Shown here: positions 9,547-17,266 of the stretch, one piece after another | How the letters are laid out: every line of letters begins with the position of its first letter | Numbering within the stretch: the first letter of the stretch is position 1 | Source of the DNA: Terrimonas pollutisoli | GTDB lineage: Bacteria > Bacteroidota > Bacteroidia > Chitinophagales > Chitinophagaceae | Assembly: GCF_029360765.1 (NCBI RefSeq) | Contig: NZ_JARKNA010000011.1 | Span: 99,650 to 163,649, forward strand | DNA length: 64,000 nucleotides | Reading direction: 5' to 3' | Notes under the pieces: generated by a model | Seen by the model: the letters and a program-made list of their open reading frames with translations, nothing else | Told to the model about the DNA's origin: nothing | Databases searched by the model: none | Position numbers and translations under genes: made by a program

Positions 9547-9555
9547 ATACGTTTG
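9524..9555 (+). promoter_or_regulatory. Predicted promoter of the blaI-M56 operon
   Basis: The -7 type box TACGTTTG is at 9548-9555, and GTTG at 9524-9527 fits a -33 element with a 20-bp spacer. The -33 element sits between the two operator palindromes and the -7 box touches the second one, so a bound repressor would block polymerase. The ATG at 9575 leaves a leader of only about a dozen bases. Confidence 0.6.
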
Positions 9556-9574
9556 AATCGTAATTTTTTCATGT

Positions 9575-9946
9575 ATGAAAACATTGACCAAAGCAGAAGA
9601 GCAGGTAATGCAAGCTTTATGGAAATTAAATAAAGCATTTCTCAGGGATCTTGTAGAAGCAATGCCGGTACCAAAACCTCACCAAAATACTGTTGCTACC
9701 CTTTTAAAGATTTTAGTGGAAAAAGAATTTGTTGGTATTCATGTATTGGGGCGTCAACATGAATATTATCCGCTAATGAGCAAGGAAGAATATTCAAAAC
9801 GCACCATGAAGCAAATGGTAAAAGGTTATTTCGAAGGTTCATTCAGCAATGTGGTGTCATTTATGGTAAAGGAAAACAATATTTCTATTGAAGAACTCGA
9901 AACGCTTTTGCAGCAAATTAAAAAACAGCAAAACCCTAAGAAATGA
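9575..9946 (+). CDS. BlaI/MecI/CopY-family transcriptional repressor
   Basis: This 123-residue protein has an N-terminal winged helix (TKAEEQVMQALWKLNKAFLRDL, then PHQNTVATLLKILVEKEFV) and a C-terminal dimerisation helix pair rich in charged residues. This is the usual size and layout of the BlaI/MecI family, which repress their own operon until cleaved by a membrane metalloprotease of family M56. Its stop overlaps the start of the M56 gene (ATGA at 9943-9946), so the two are translationally coupled. The twin palindromes upstream are its likely targets. Confidence 0.92.
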   Translation: MKTLTKAEEQVMQALWKLNKAFLRDLVEAMPVPKPHQNTVATLLKILVEKEFVGIHVLGRQHEYYPLMSKEEYSKRTMKQMVKGYFEGSFSNVVSFMVKENNISIEELETLLQQIKKQQNPKK

Positions 9947-12411
9947 GAAATATACTGCTTTACCTGTTCCAGTCAATACTCAGTTCGGGAATTCTTTATG
10001 CCTATTATCACTTTTTTCTTCGTAATAAAAAATTTCATCGGTACAACCGATATTATCTGCTATCTATAGTAGTTATCAGCATTATTATTCCGTTTTTGCA
10101 GATTCCCGTTTATTTTGATGATGCTACAACAACACCATTTTTAGCAAACACCCTAACTACCATTTCATCCGGCGGTTTTGAAGAAGAAGCTGCGATCACT
10201 GCCGTAACGGCTAAAGAATCATGGTTTACTTTTAAAAATATTCTTTCACTTCTTTACATCATCGTGGGATTGATTTTGTTTGTCAGATTTCTTCTGGCAT
10301 TGCTAAGAATAGCCCGGATGATTACTATCTATCCAAAAGAACAACTGGACAATATCCAATTTATTGCTACAACTGATCCTGCTACTCCCTTTTCTTTTTT
10401 CCGCTGGCTTTTTTGGAACAATAAAATCGAACTGAACTCGGATAATGGTCAGCAAATATTCCGTCATGAACTATTTCATATCCGGCAAAAACACAGCTGG
10501 GATATTATATTTCTCGAGATTATTTCTATGCTCGTTTGGATCAATCCATTCTTTCACCTGATAAAAAGAGAAATCAAGGTCATTCATGAATTCCTGGCTG
10601 ACAAGTTTGCCGTTGAAGAAAATAAGGAATGGGATTATGCAGAACTGCTGCTGATGCAGGTATTAGGCTCTCCGAACACAAGATTAACCAATCCATTTTT
10701 CCATAACCAAATCAAAAGACGAATCGCTATGCTCACCACATCAAAAAAACCAGGTTATCAATACATGAGAAAAATAATGGTATTGCCCTTAGCGGCTATT
10801 GTTATGCTTTTGTTTGCTTTTACTTATAAAAATAAAGCTAACGGCAGCTCCATCTTGCCGGAAAAACCAATAACGATTGTGGTCGATGCAGGCCATGGCG
10901 GCGACGATCCAGGAGCCTGGACACTGGACGGAAAATATAATGAAGCCCAGCTGTCACTTGATATAGCTAAAACAATCCAGGAGTTGGCAAAGGAATATCA
11001 CATCAATATAATAATGACAAGGGAAGATAAAAAGTTTCCGGGTGGCGCATCAGACAAGAATGAAGCTCTCAGGAAAATAGTTGCTTTAACCAATAACACA
11101 AAACCGGATGCATTTATATCCATTCATCTGAATACCATAACATCCAACAAAAAAAACCAGTCCATGCTTTCAGGTATAGATGCTTATGTATCTAACAAAA
11201 GAGAGGATGAAAAAGGAAAACAGCTGGCCTCTGTCATTTTGCAACAATTATCTCTCGTATATAAAACCCGTGAAGAGATAAAATACCGTACTTACAACGG
11301 CATATTTGTTTTAGACAAAAGTAATTGTCCCGCGGTTTTATTGGAATGTGGTTTTATTGATAATGCCAAAGACCTTGCGTTTATCACCGACAAGAATAAC
11401 CAACAAAAAATAGCAAGAAGTATATTGGAAGGTATTGTAAAATTTAAAAATGCAAAAACTTCCGCAAACCCGGATCAATCACAATTAATGAACGACACTG
11501 TACCAAAATCTAAGGACGATAATATAATTTTTGAAAAACTGGAAATCGAGCCTTCATTTCCGGGCGGACAAACTGCATGGACTAACTACATCACCAAGCA
11601 TATTGATACCAACCAGCCAATACAGAAAGGTGCCCCATCCGGCAATTATACTGTGTTTGTTCAGTTTGTGGTCAACAAAGAAGGTGGAATTACAGATGTG
11701 AAGCCGTTGACAAAACATGGTTATGGCATGGAGGAACAAGCGGTGGAAGCAATAAAGAAAGGGCCTCGCTGGATTCCCGGAGCGCAAAATGGATTTAAAG
11801 TAAATGCTTACAAAAAACAGCGTTTCGATTTCATTGTTGAAAAAAACAAAAAAACAGTATCATTTAACACAGACAATATAAAGCCCAATAATGAAGTGGT
11901 AGTGGTTGGCTATAAAACTAATCAAACGGATAATAAACCGGTTTTTGAAAAAGTGGAAATTGAACCGTCTTTCCCTGGCGGGGATGTAGCCTGGAGAAGA
12001 TACCTGGAACGTAATGCAAACTCTATGGTGCCTGTTGATAAGGGTGCTCCTTCGGGTGTTTACAAAGTAATGGTTCAATATATTGTTAAAGACGACGGCT
12101 CGATACATGATGTGAAAGCCTTGACCTCTTTTGGTTACGGCATGGAAGCAGAGGCTATTCGGGTATTAGAAAACAGCCCCGCTTGGTTGCCAGCTATGCA
12201 AAATGGGAAAAAAGTTAACGCTTATAAAAAACAGCCTATTACTTTCATCGTGGAGGAGGAAAAGAATAACAGCTCTGAAAAAAATGAAACTACGGTAGCA
12301 GGTTATGCCAGAGATTCATCAAAACAAATAGAAGAAGTAAAGGTAGTTGGCTATGGCACTGGCAAACCAAACAAGGTAAAAGAAGTGACTGTCATCGGCT
12401 ATCCGAGGTAG
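9943..12411 (+). CDS. M56 (BlaR1-like) metallopeptidase fused to amidase_3 and two TonB C-terminal domains
   Basis: This 822-residue protein has several domains. Membrane helices (about 1-20, 38-55, 97-120) surround an M56 zinc-protease domain with HELFH at 175-179. A further membrane helix (about 277-297) comes next. Then follows an N-acetylmuramoyl-L-alanine amidase (amidase_3) domain at about 310-500 with the expected zinc ligands H318 (DAGHGG), E334 and H395 and catalytic E468 (LLECGF). Two TonB C-terminal-like domains (about 530-632 and 667-770) are clearly related to each other and share EPSFPGG and VNAYKKQ. The tail repeats GY motifs (VVVGYK, VKVVGYG, VTVIGY). In classical BlaR1 a penicillin-binding domain senses the drug. 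Here a potentially active cell-wall amidase takes that place, so sensing of cell-wall state is a reasonable inference. It is coupled to the BlaI gene, and an IS256 element begins about 10 bp after its stop. Confidence 0.85.
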   Translation: MRNILLYLFQSILSSGILYAYYHFFLRNKKFHRYNRYYLLSIVVISIIIPFLQIPVYFDDATTTPFLANTLTTISSGGFEEEAAITAVTAKESWFTFKNILSLLYIIVGLILFVRFLLALLRIARMITIYPKEQLDNIQFIATTDPATPFSFFRWLFWNNKIELNSDNGQQIFRHELFHIRQKHSWDIIFLEIISMLVWINPFFHLIKREIKVIHEFLADKFAVEENKEWDYAELLLMQVLGSPNTRLTNPFFHNQIKRRIAMLTTSKKPGYQYMRKIMVLPLAAIVMLLFAFTYKNKANGSSILPEKPITIVVDAGHGGDDPGAWTLDGKYNEAQLSLDIAKTIQELAKEYHINIIMTREDKKFPGGASDKNEALRKIVALTNNTKPDAFISIHLNTITSNKKNQSMLSGIDAYVSNKREDEKGKQLASVILQQLSLVYKTREEIKYRTYNGIFVLDKSNCPAVLLECGFIDNAKDLAFITDKNNQQKIARSILEGIVKFKNAKTSANPDQSQLMNDTVPKSKDDNIIFEKLEIEPSFPGGQTAWTNYITKHIDTNQPIQKGAPSGNYTVFVQFVVNKEGGITDVKPLTKHGYGMEEQAVEAIKKGPRWIPGAQNGFKVNAYKKQRFDFIVEKNKKTVSFNTDNIKPNNEVVVVGYKTNQTDNKPVFEKVEIEPSFPGGDVAWRRYLERNANSMVPVDKGAPSGVYKVMVQYIVKDDGSIHDVKALTSFGYGMEAEAIRVLENSPAWLPAMQNGKKVNAYKKQPITFIVEEEKNNSSEKNETTVAGYARDSSKQIEEVKVVGYGTGKPNKVKEVTVIGYPR

Positions 12412-12466
12412 TATTTAATACTTTGTGTAAATAGATTACAAGTAACTGTATTGAAGAGTATAACCA

Positions 12467-12531
12467 CCCGTGCAGGTGGAGCGAAGTGAGGCGGAGCGTA
12501 GCGGAGCCGAACGAAGCGGAACCTGCACGGG
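12467..12531 (+). repeat. GC-rich repeat block framed by an 11-bp inverted repeat in the IS leader
   Basis: CCCGTGCAGGT (12467-12477) and ACCTGCACGGG (12521-12531) are perfect inverted copies. Between them lie 43 bases made of degenerate GCGGAGC/GCGAAGTG units, far richer in G than the surroundings. The whole could fold into a strong stem and lies between the IS left end and the transposase ATG at 12581. It may limit readthrough into the transposase or may be a foreign repeat inserted in the IS. Confidence 0.6.
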
Positions 12532-12580
12532 GACGGCGGCAAAAATTGCCCCGTTCTTTATTAACTTTAAATACAGTTTT

Positions 12581-13789
12581 ATGGACAATCCACAACACAA
12601 TCTTTCTAAAGATTTTTTCAAGCAATTCAAAAGCAAAGAAGACTTTCAATCATTTTTTAGTGAGCTATACAAGCAAGGTATAGCAGAGATGCTGCAGGCC
12701 GAGTTAGATGAACACTTGGGTTACGAAAAGCATAGCAAAGAAGGTCATAACACCGGTAACAGCCGCAACGGATCTTATTCCAAAAAAGTAAAGACCGAAT
12801 CACTGGGTGATCTTGTGCTCAATATTCCCCGTGACCGTAACAGTGAGTTTGAGCCTAAACTGATACCTAAAGGCTCTCGTATGAGTGATAAGCTGGAAGA
12901 ATCCATTATCGGTATGTATAGCCGGGGAATGACCACTTCTGATATATCCCGCCAGGTCAAAGAAGTATATGGAGTAGATGTCAGTGAAGGCACTATCTCC
13001 AATGTTACCAACCGCATTATTGAACACGTAAAAGAATGGCAAAACCGGCCGCTGGATACTGTTTACTTTACTGTATGGATGGATGCCATTGTATTGAAAG
13101 TAAAACAAAATGGCAAGTACATCAATAAGTGCATTTACCTGGTTATCGGACTCAAACAAGATGGCTTAAAAGAAGTGCTGGGAATGTGGATGGCAGAAAC
13201 AGAGTCAGCTTCTTTTTGGATGAGCGTATTGACAGATTTGAAAGCCCGTGGCGTGGAAGATATTCTCATCGCCTGCACTGACAATCTGAAAGGATTTACC
13301 GACGCTATAAAAGGGGTTTTTCCCGGGACCGTCACTCAGCTTTGTATTGTACATCAAATACGCAACTCCTGCAAATACGTAGTCTGGAAAGACAGAAAAG
13401 CCTTCTGCACTGATCTGAAGAATGTTTATGGGGCTGTAAACCGACAGGCCGCCGAGCAAGCCATGGAGGACTTTGAAACTACCTGGGGACACAAATACAA
13501 ACATGCCATTCAATCCTGGCGATCAAACTGGCAAGAACTTACCAGCTACTTTGATTTTCCTCTGGAGATCCGCAAGATCATTTATACTACCAATACCATT
13601 GAAAATCTCAATCGGGGAATCAGAAAATATATTAAAACGAAAGTTCAGTTTACTGATGATGCGGCTGCCGGGAAAGCCGTTTATCTCGCTATTATGAACA
13701 TCGAACAAAAATGGAGTATGCCCATCCAAAATTGGGGTTACATACTCCATCAGTTCTTAACTATCTTTGAAAGCAGATGCCAACTCTAA
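12581..13789 (+). CDS. IS256-family (mutator type) transposase
   Basis: This 402-residue protein is full length for IS256 transposases. The N-terminus contains LDEHLGYEKHSK followed by the GNSRNGSY motif typical of the family. The catalytic triad can be placed at D168 (WMDAIVLKVK), D234 (CTDNLKGF) and E341 (NTIENLNR). The last part contains the usual W-rich tail (NIEQKWSMPIQNW). The frame is open upstream to 12470 through the GC-rich repeat block, but the ATG at 12581 gives the standard N-terminus MDNPQHNLSKDFF. No frameshift is seen, so the element may still be active. Confidence 0.95.
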   Translation: MDNPQHNLSKDFFKQFKSKEDFQSFFSELYKQGIAEMLQAELDEHLGYEKHSKEGHNTGNSRNGSYSKKVKTESLGDLVLNIPRDRNSEFEPKLIPKGSRMSDKLEESIIGMYSRGMTTSDISRQVKEVYGVDVSEGTISNVTNRIIEHVKEWQNRPLDTVYFTVWMDAIVLKVKQNGKYINKCIYLVIGLKQDGLKEVLGMWMAETESASFWMSVLTDLKARGVEDILIACTDNLKGFTDAIKGVFPGTVTQLCIVHQIRNSCKYVVWKDRKAFCTDLKNVYGAVNRQAAEQAMEDFETTWGHKYKHAIQSWRSNWQELTSYFDFPLEIRKIIYTTNTIENLNRGIRKYIKTKVQFTDDAAAGKAVYLAIMNIEQKWSMPIQNWGYILHQFLTIFESRCQL

Positions 13790-13907
13790 CTACAGTTGCT
13801 TATTCCATTTACACAAAATATTTTATACTCTCCTATCCGACCAAAGAACAGTCAAAAAAGTGAAACAATAATAAGCCTTTCGGATATGCATCAAACAATA
13901 AACCTGA

Positions 13908-15077
13908 TCAATAAACCAGCTTGTTGTTTTTTACGTCGATCACCAATTCCTTTTTTTCACTCTCCTCTACCCTGCCAATCACCTGCGCATCCACACCAAA
14001 AGTTTTAGCAACGCTAATCATCTTATCGGCGTCTTTTTCGTTAGTGTATATTTCCAGCCGCGTTCCCATATTAAATACCTGGTACATTTCACGGTCATCA
14101 GCGCCACTGGCTTTTTGTATTAACTGGAAAATAACCGGCGGCTCAAACAAGTTATCTTTTACGATGCGAACATTTTCCGGAACATATTTTAAACATTTGG
14201 TTTGCCCGCCTCCACTGCAATGTATCAGTCCGTTGATGCTGTCAAAATGATTTTTCAACAGATCTTTCATCACCGGCGCAAAGGTCCGGGTCGGCGAGAG
14301 CAAAAGTTTTCCAATCTCCAATTGCTGATTTCCGACTTCTATCTCCTCCGTCATTTTATGAGGCCCGATATAAACCACGTCAGCCGAAAGCGAATTGTCA
14401 AACGTTTCGGGATATTGTTTTCCATAAACCTTATTCAGCACGTCATGCCTGGCGCTGGTAAGTCCATTACTGGCCAAACCGCTGTTGTAGGCTGATTCAT
14501 AATTTGCCTGGCCAAAACCCGCTAAACCGACAATCACATTCCCCGGCTTTATCTTTTCATTCGTAACGATTTTATCCTTCGGCCAGCGGGCAGTCATCGT
14601 GCCATTGACGGCAATGGTACGAACCACATCGCCAACGTCGGCTGTTTCACCGCCCATGAAGTTGATGTTGACGCCAAAACCTTTCATGTTATCAAAAAAC
14701 TCCTGTGTACCATTTATAACGGCTTCCAACACTTCGGCCGGGATATTTTTTTTATTACGATCAATGGTGGAAGAAAAAAGAAAGTTGTCATAAATCCCGA
14801 CACAAAGCAAATCATCCAAATTCATCACGATGGCATCCTGTGCTATTCCCTTCCAAACAGATACGTCTCCTGTTTCTTTCCAGTATAGATAAGCCAGGAT
14901 ACTTTTGGTACCTGCACCATCCGCATGCATCACATTTACCCAGTTATTATCGCCACACAGTACATCCGGGTATACTTTACAAAACGCTTTGGGAAAAAGT
15001 CCCTGGTCAAGATGCTTTGTTGCTTCATGTACTTCTTCTTTCTGGGCTGATACACCTCTTTTTTCGTATAAACTCAT
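13908..15077 (-). CDS. purM: Phosphoribosylformylglycinamidine cyclo-ligase (AIR synthetase)
   Basis: PurM closes the imidazole ring in purine synthesis (FGAM + ATP to AIR). Family marks are MSLYEKRGVSAQKEEV at the start, HADGAGTKS, DLLCVGIYDNFLF and INFMGGETADVGD. The total is about 389 residues, somewhat long for bacterial PurM but usual in this phylum. The start is ATG 15077; the upstream codon at 15083 is TTG. Within the C-terminal half, codons for the segment EVGNQQLEIG derive from DNA with a clear 7-bp period (14310-14350), which looks like a repeat element kept in frame just before the conserved LLLSPTRT. It lies alone on the minus strand between the IS256 element and ribF. Confidence 0.9.
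   Translation of the reverse strand: MSLYEKRGVSAQKEEVHEATKHLDQGLFPKAFCKVYPDVLCGDNNWVNVMHADGAGTKSILAYLYWKETGDVSVWKGIAQDAIVMNLDDLLCVGIYDNFLFSSTIDRNKKNIPAEVLEAVINGTQEFFDNMKGFGVNINFMGGETADVGDVVRTIAVNGTMTARWPKDKIVTNEKIKPGNVIVGLAGFGQANYESAYNSGLASNGLTSARHDVLNKVYGKQYPETFDNSLSADVVYIGPHKMTEEIEVGNQQLEIGKLLLSPTRTFAPVMKDLLKNHFDSINGLIHCSGGGQTKCLKYVPENVRIVKDNLFEPPVIFQLIQKASGADDREMYQVFNMGTRLEIYTNEKDADKMISVAKTFGVDAQVIGRVEESEKKELVIDVKNNKLVY
14310..14350. repeat. Heptanucleotide repeat inside purM
   Basis: Consecutive 7-mers TCCAATC, TCCAATT, GCTGATT, TCCGACT and TCTATCT start at 14310. The total length keeps the purM frame, and the product is a polar segment rich in Q, E and G. It belongs to the same kind of 7-bp-period repeat as those at 15163, 16252, 21478, 21735, 37611 and 43065. 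Confidence 0.6.
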
Positions 15078-15162
15078 ATCCAAATTTGTGCGGCAAAGCT
15101 AAAAAGAAACAGGACACGGATTGAAAGATTCCCAATTGATTTTATGCAACCAAACAGGGTAT

Positions 15163-15210
15163 GTTACCAGTTACCTGTTACCGGTAACCGGTAACCGGAA
15201 ACTGGTAACG
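15163..15210. repeat. Heptanucleotide repeat forming a palindrome
   Basis: The 7-mers GTTACCA, GTTACCT, GTTACCG, GTAACCG, GTAACCG, GAAACTG and GTAACG follow each other from 15163. The two halves are nearly inverse complements, so the array can form a hairpin of about 20 bp with two mismatches. It lies between the divergent purM and ribF genes. Confidence 0.8.
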
Positions 15211-15254
15211 AATACTGACTATTAAACACCATATTTTGATTTAGCTTTTTCAAT

Positions 15255-15262
15255 TAGTTTTG
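15255..15262 (+). promoter_or_regulatory. Bacteroidota -7 box (TAGTTTTG) for ribF
   Basis: TAGTTTTG fits TAnnTTTG and lies 10 bases before the ribF ATG. TTTG at 15235-15238 could be the -33 element, although the 16-bp spacer is a little short. Confidence 0.45.
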
Positions 15263-15272
15263 CTTCACTTTT

Positions 15273-16244
15273 ATGAAGGTCCACTATGATATAGAAAATC
15301 TGCCCTTGTTTCATAACTCCGTTATCACGATAGGCACATTTGATGGGGTGCATATGGGGCACCGGCAGATCATTGAGAAGCTAAAGCACGAAGCAAAGGC
15401 TATTAATGGAGAGACGGTTATTATCACTTTTCATCCCCATCCCCGGAAGATCGTTTCCTCCACGATACTGGGCATCCGGTTGATTAACACCCTGGAAGAA
15501 AAAATCGGTTTATTGGAGCAACTGGGAATAGATCATCTCGTGATCGTGCCGTTTACCGATGCCTTTGCCAACCAGCGGGCGGAAGATTATGTTGAACATT
15601 TTTTGGTCAATAAATTCCACCCTCATACTATTATTATCGGTTATGATCACCGGTTTGGCAAAGAAAGAAAGGGCGATTATGTCTTGCTGGAAAACCTGGC
15701 CCCGGTTTTCAAATACCAGTTAAAAGAAATTCCCAAACATGTATTGGATGAAATTTCTATTAGTTCCACCCGCATCCGTGAGGCATTGCTGAATGGCCAA
15801 ATAGAAATAGCAGATAAATTACTGGGCTATGAATTTTTCTTTACCGGTAAAGTAATTCATGGTGATAAACTGGGACGTAAGCTGGGCTACCCTACCGCCA
15901 ACCTTAAAATACAGGATGAAGAAAAAATAACCCCGGGCAACGGTATTTACGCCGTATATGCCGAGTTGGTTGAAAATGTTCAAACGCTTACCGGAAAAAA
16001 CCAGCCGTCTACTGAAAGTTCACAGCGTATCAAAGGAATGATGAGTATTGGCTTTCGCCCGACGGTAGATGGGAAAAAGCGGGTGATAGAGGTAAACCTT
16101 TTCGATTTCAACAGTGAAATTTATGACCGGTCGCTGCGGGTGTACGTAAAGAAATATTTACGGCAAGAAATAAAATTTGATTCACTGGATGAACTGGTGA
16201 AGCAAATTGACCAGGATAAAACAGACAGCCAGAAAGTATTGTGA
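15273..16244 (+). CDS. ribF: Bifunctional riboflavin kinase / FAD synthetase
   Basis: RibF phosphorylates riboflavin to FMN and adenylylates FMN to FAD. The N-terminal nucleotidyltransferase domain shows GTFDGVHMGHR (HxGH-type motif), ITFHPHPRKI and IGYDHRFGKERKGDY, with ISSTRIREAL closing it. The C-terminal kinase domain shows GDKLGRKLGYPTANL (PTAN motif), GIYAVYAE and the catalytic segment IEVNLFDFN. At 323 residues it is of normal length. It is transcribed away from purM, with a heptanucleotide array and hairpin behind it. Confidence 0.96.
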   Translation: MKVHYDIENLPLFHNSVITIGTFDGVHMGHRQIIEKLKHEAKAINGETVIITFHPHPRKIVSSTILGIRLINTLEEKIGLLEQLGIDHLVIVPFTDAFANQRAEDYVEHFLVNKFHPHTIIIGYDHRFGKERKGDYVLLENLAPVFKYQLKEIPKHVLDEISISSTRIREALLNGQIEIADKLLGYEFFFTGKVIHGDKLGRKLGYPTANLKIQDEEKITPGNGIYAVYAELVENVQTLTGKNQPSTESSQRIKGMMSIGFRPTVDGKKRVIEVNLFDFNSEIYDRSLRVYVKKYLRQEIKFDSLDELVKQIDQDKTDSQKVL

Positions 16245-16251
16245 AATAACA

Positions 16252-16364
16252 GGCAATTAGCAATAGACAATTGCCAATCTTCAGCCTGATTTTTTTATAA
16301 AGCAAAAGGGCAAACTTTTTTAGTGTTTGCCCTTTTGCCTATTGTATATTGCCTATTCCTTAGT
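16252..16364. repeat. Heptanucleotide array and hairpin between ribF and a convergent lipoprotein gene
   Basis: The 7-mers GGCAATT, AGCAATA, GACAATT and GCCAATC run from 16252, and GCCTATT, GTATATT and GCCTATT run from 16337. Between them a perfect 14-bp inverted repeat (GCAAAAGGGCAAAC at 16302-16315, inverse at 16325-16338, T-rich loop) is itself built of the same 7-bp units. The stem could serve as a bidirectional transcription stop for the two convergent genes, although no strong T-tract follows the stem on either side. Confidence 0.65.
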
Positions 16365-17115
16365 ATTCTATCCGGAACTCCAATTTGGTAATATCATCAA
16401 AAAAATCATCCACAGAACTTACGATCGTCACTTTCTTTTTGTCTTCAGATAGTTTTACATTTTTACCTTCTACTTTTTTTGCGGGGCTGGGCAAATTAAA
16501 GATCAGCGTATTGCTCATCGGCATTCCCTGGCCTGCCATTTCTTTCAAAGCCTGCATGCCTTTATCATCGTCCACTTTTGCATATTTTTCCGGGATATGT
16601 TTTTTAACGATCAGGTTTTTTCCATAAGTAGTCGTGAAATAATCATCCATTGAATTTTTAGGCATTTCATCATCCGGGATGGGTGGCGCATTTTCTCCGG
16701 CAGAAGCCTGTTTTTTCATTGCCTGTTGCATCACTTTTGAAGAAATAACATCCAATTTACTGATCTGTACGCCGGAGGTAAAGGGGAACTGGAGTTTGGT
16801 AATGAGTTTTTCGTCAGCCATATTAACATTAAGCCCTAATACGCCTTTTCTAACCAGGTCCTTTTCTTCAGGTGTGAGATCAGGAATACTATCTGCCATT
16901 TTATCAAGAGAAATGGTGGTGTCGATAGCTTTTTCAACACTATCCATTCCCTTTCCCTGGCCCGACATTTTTGCAATACCGATCAGGCTGCTCATGTCTG
17001 TAGTAGTGACCATGGTACCGCTGCCATCTTTGTTAAAGGAAATTTCACGGGTGGTTTCGCAACTGGTCAAGGCCAGCATTCCAGTTGCCAATAAAAAGCC
17101 CAATAATTTTTTCAT
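16360..17115 (-). CDS. Putative lipoprotein of unknown function
   Basis: This 251-residue protein starts MKKLLGFLLATGMLALTSC, a signal peptide with lipobox LTSC and the acylated cysteine at residue 19. The mature part begins with CETTREISFNKDGSGTM, a pattern seen in Bacteroidota lipoproteins that often carry a beta-stranded domain. I recognise no catalytic motif. It lies alone between ribF (convergent) and holA (same strand, about 150 bp upstream), and its stop touches the heptanucleotide repeats. Confidence 0.7.
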   Translation of the reverse strand: MKKLLGFLLATGMLALTSCETTREISFNKDGSGTMVTTTDMSSLIGIAKMSGQGKGMDSVEKAIDTTISLDKMADSIPDLTPEEKDLVRKGVLGLNVNMADEKLITKLQFPFTSGVQISKLDVISSKVMQQAMKKQASAGENAPPIPDDEMPKNSMDDYFTTTYGKNLIVKKHIPEKYAKVDDDKGMQALKEMAGQGMPMSNTLIFNLPSPAKKVEGKNVKLSEDKKKVTIVSSVDDFFDDITKLEFRIEY

Positions 17116-17266
17116 TTTTCTTTTATTTGTTTCTTAGATGTTTTTCTGCCGAAAATAGTTGTGCAAAGAAAAGCTTTTCATAGCAAAACCCGGGGACTAA
17201 GGAGTAAACTGTCACTTAAATACATGGACGGCCGGCTTAGGCTGTAAACGATAAACCGATTGTTGC

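Larger units (their letters stand above)
12422..13817 (+). mobile_element. IS256-family insertion sequence
   Basis: The element is bounded by inverted ends. TTTGTGTAAAT at 12422-12432 matches ATTTACACAAA at 13807-13817, and the similarity continues inward with small gaps (AACTGTA shared on both sides). It carries one full-length transposase gene. I could not identify a clear 8-9 bp target duplication, so the exact outer borders may shift by a few bases. It sits about 10 bp behind the M56 gene and about 90 bp before the 3' end of purM, so neither gene is broken. Confidence 0.8.

Noticed and set aside
12411..13830. Target-site duplication of the IS256 element
   Set aside because: Bases flanking the inverted ends (TTTAATAC on the left, ATATTTTA or TTTTATAC on the right) do not give an exact 8-9 bp duplication at matching positions.
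15163..15210. CRISPR-like array
   Set aside because: The units are 7 bp and contiguous, without spacers, and there are no cas genes in the window; it is a heptamer repeat.
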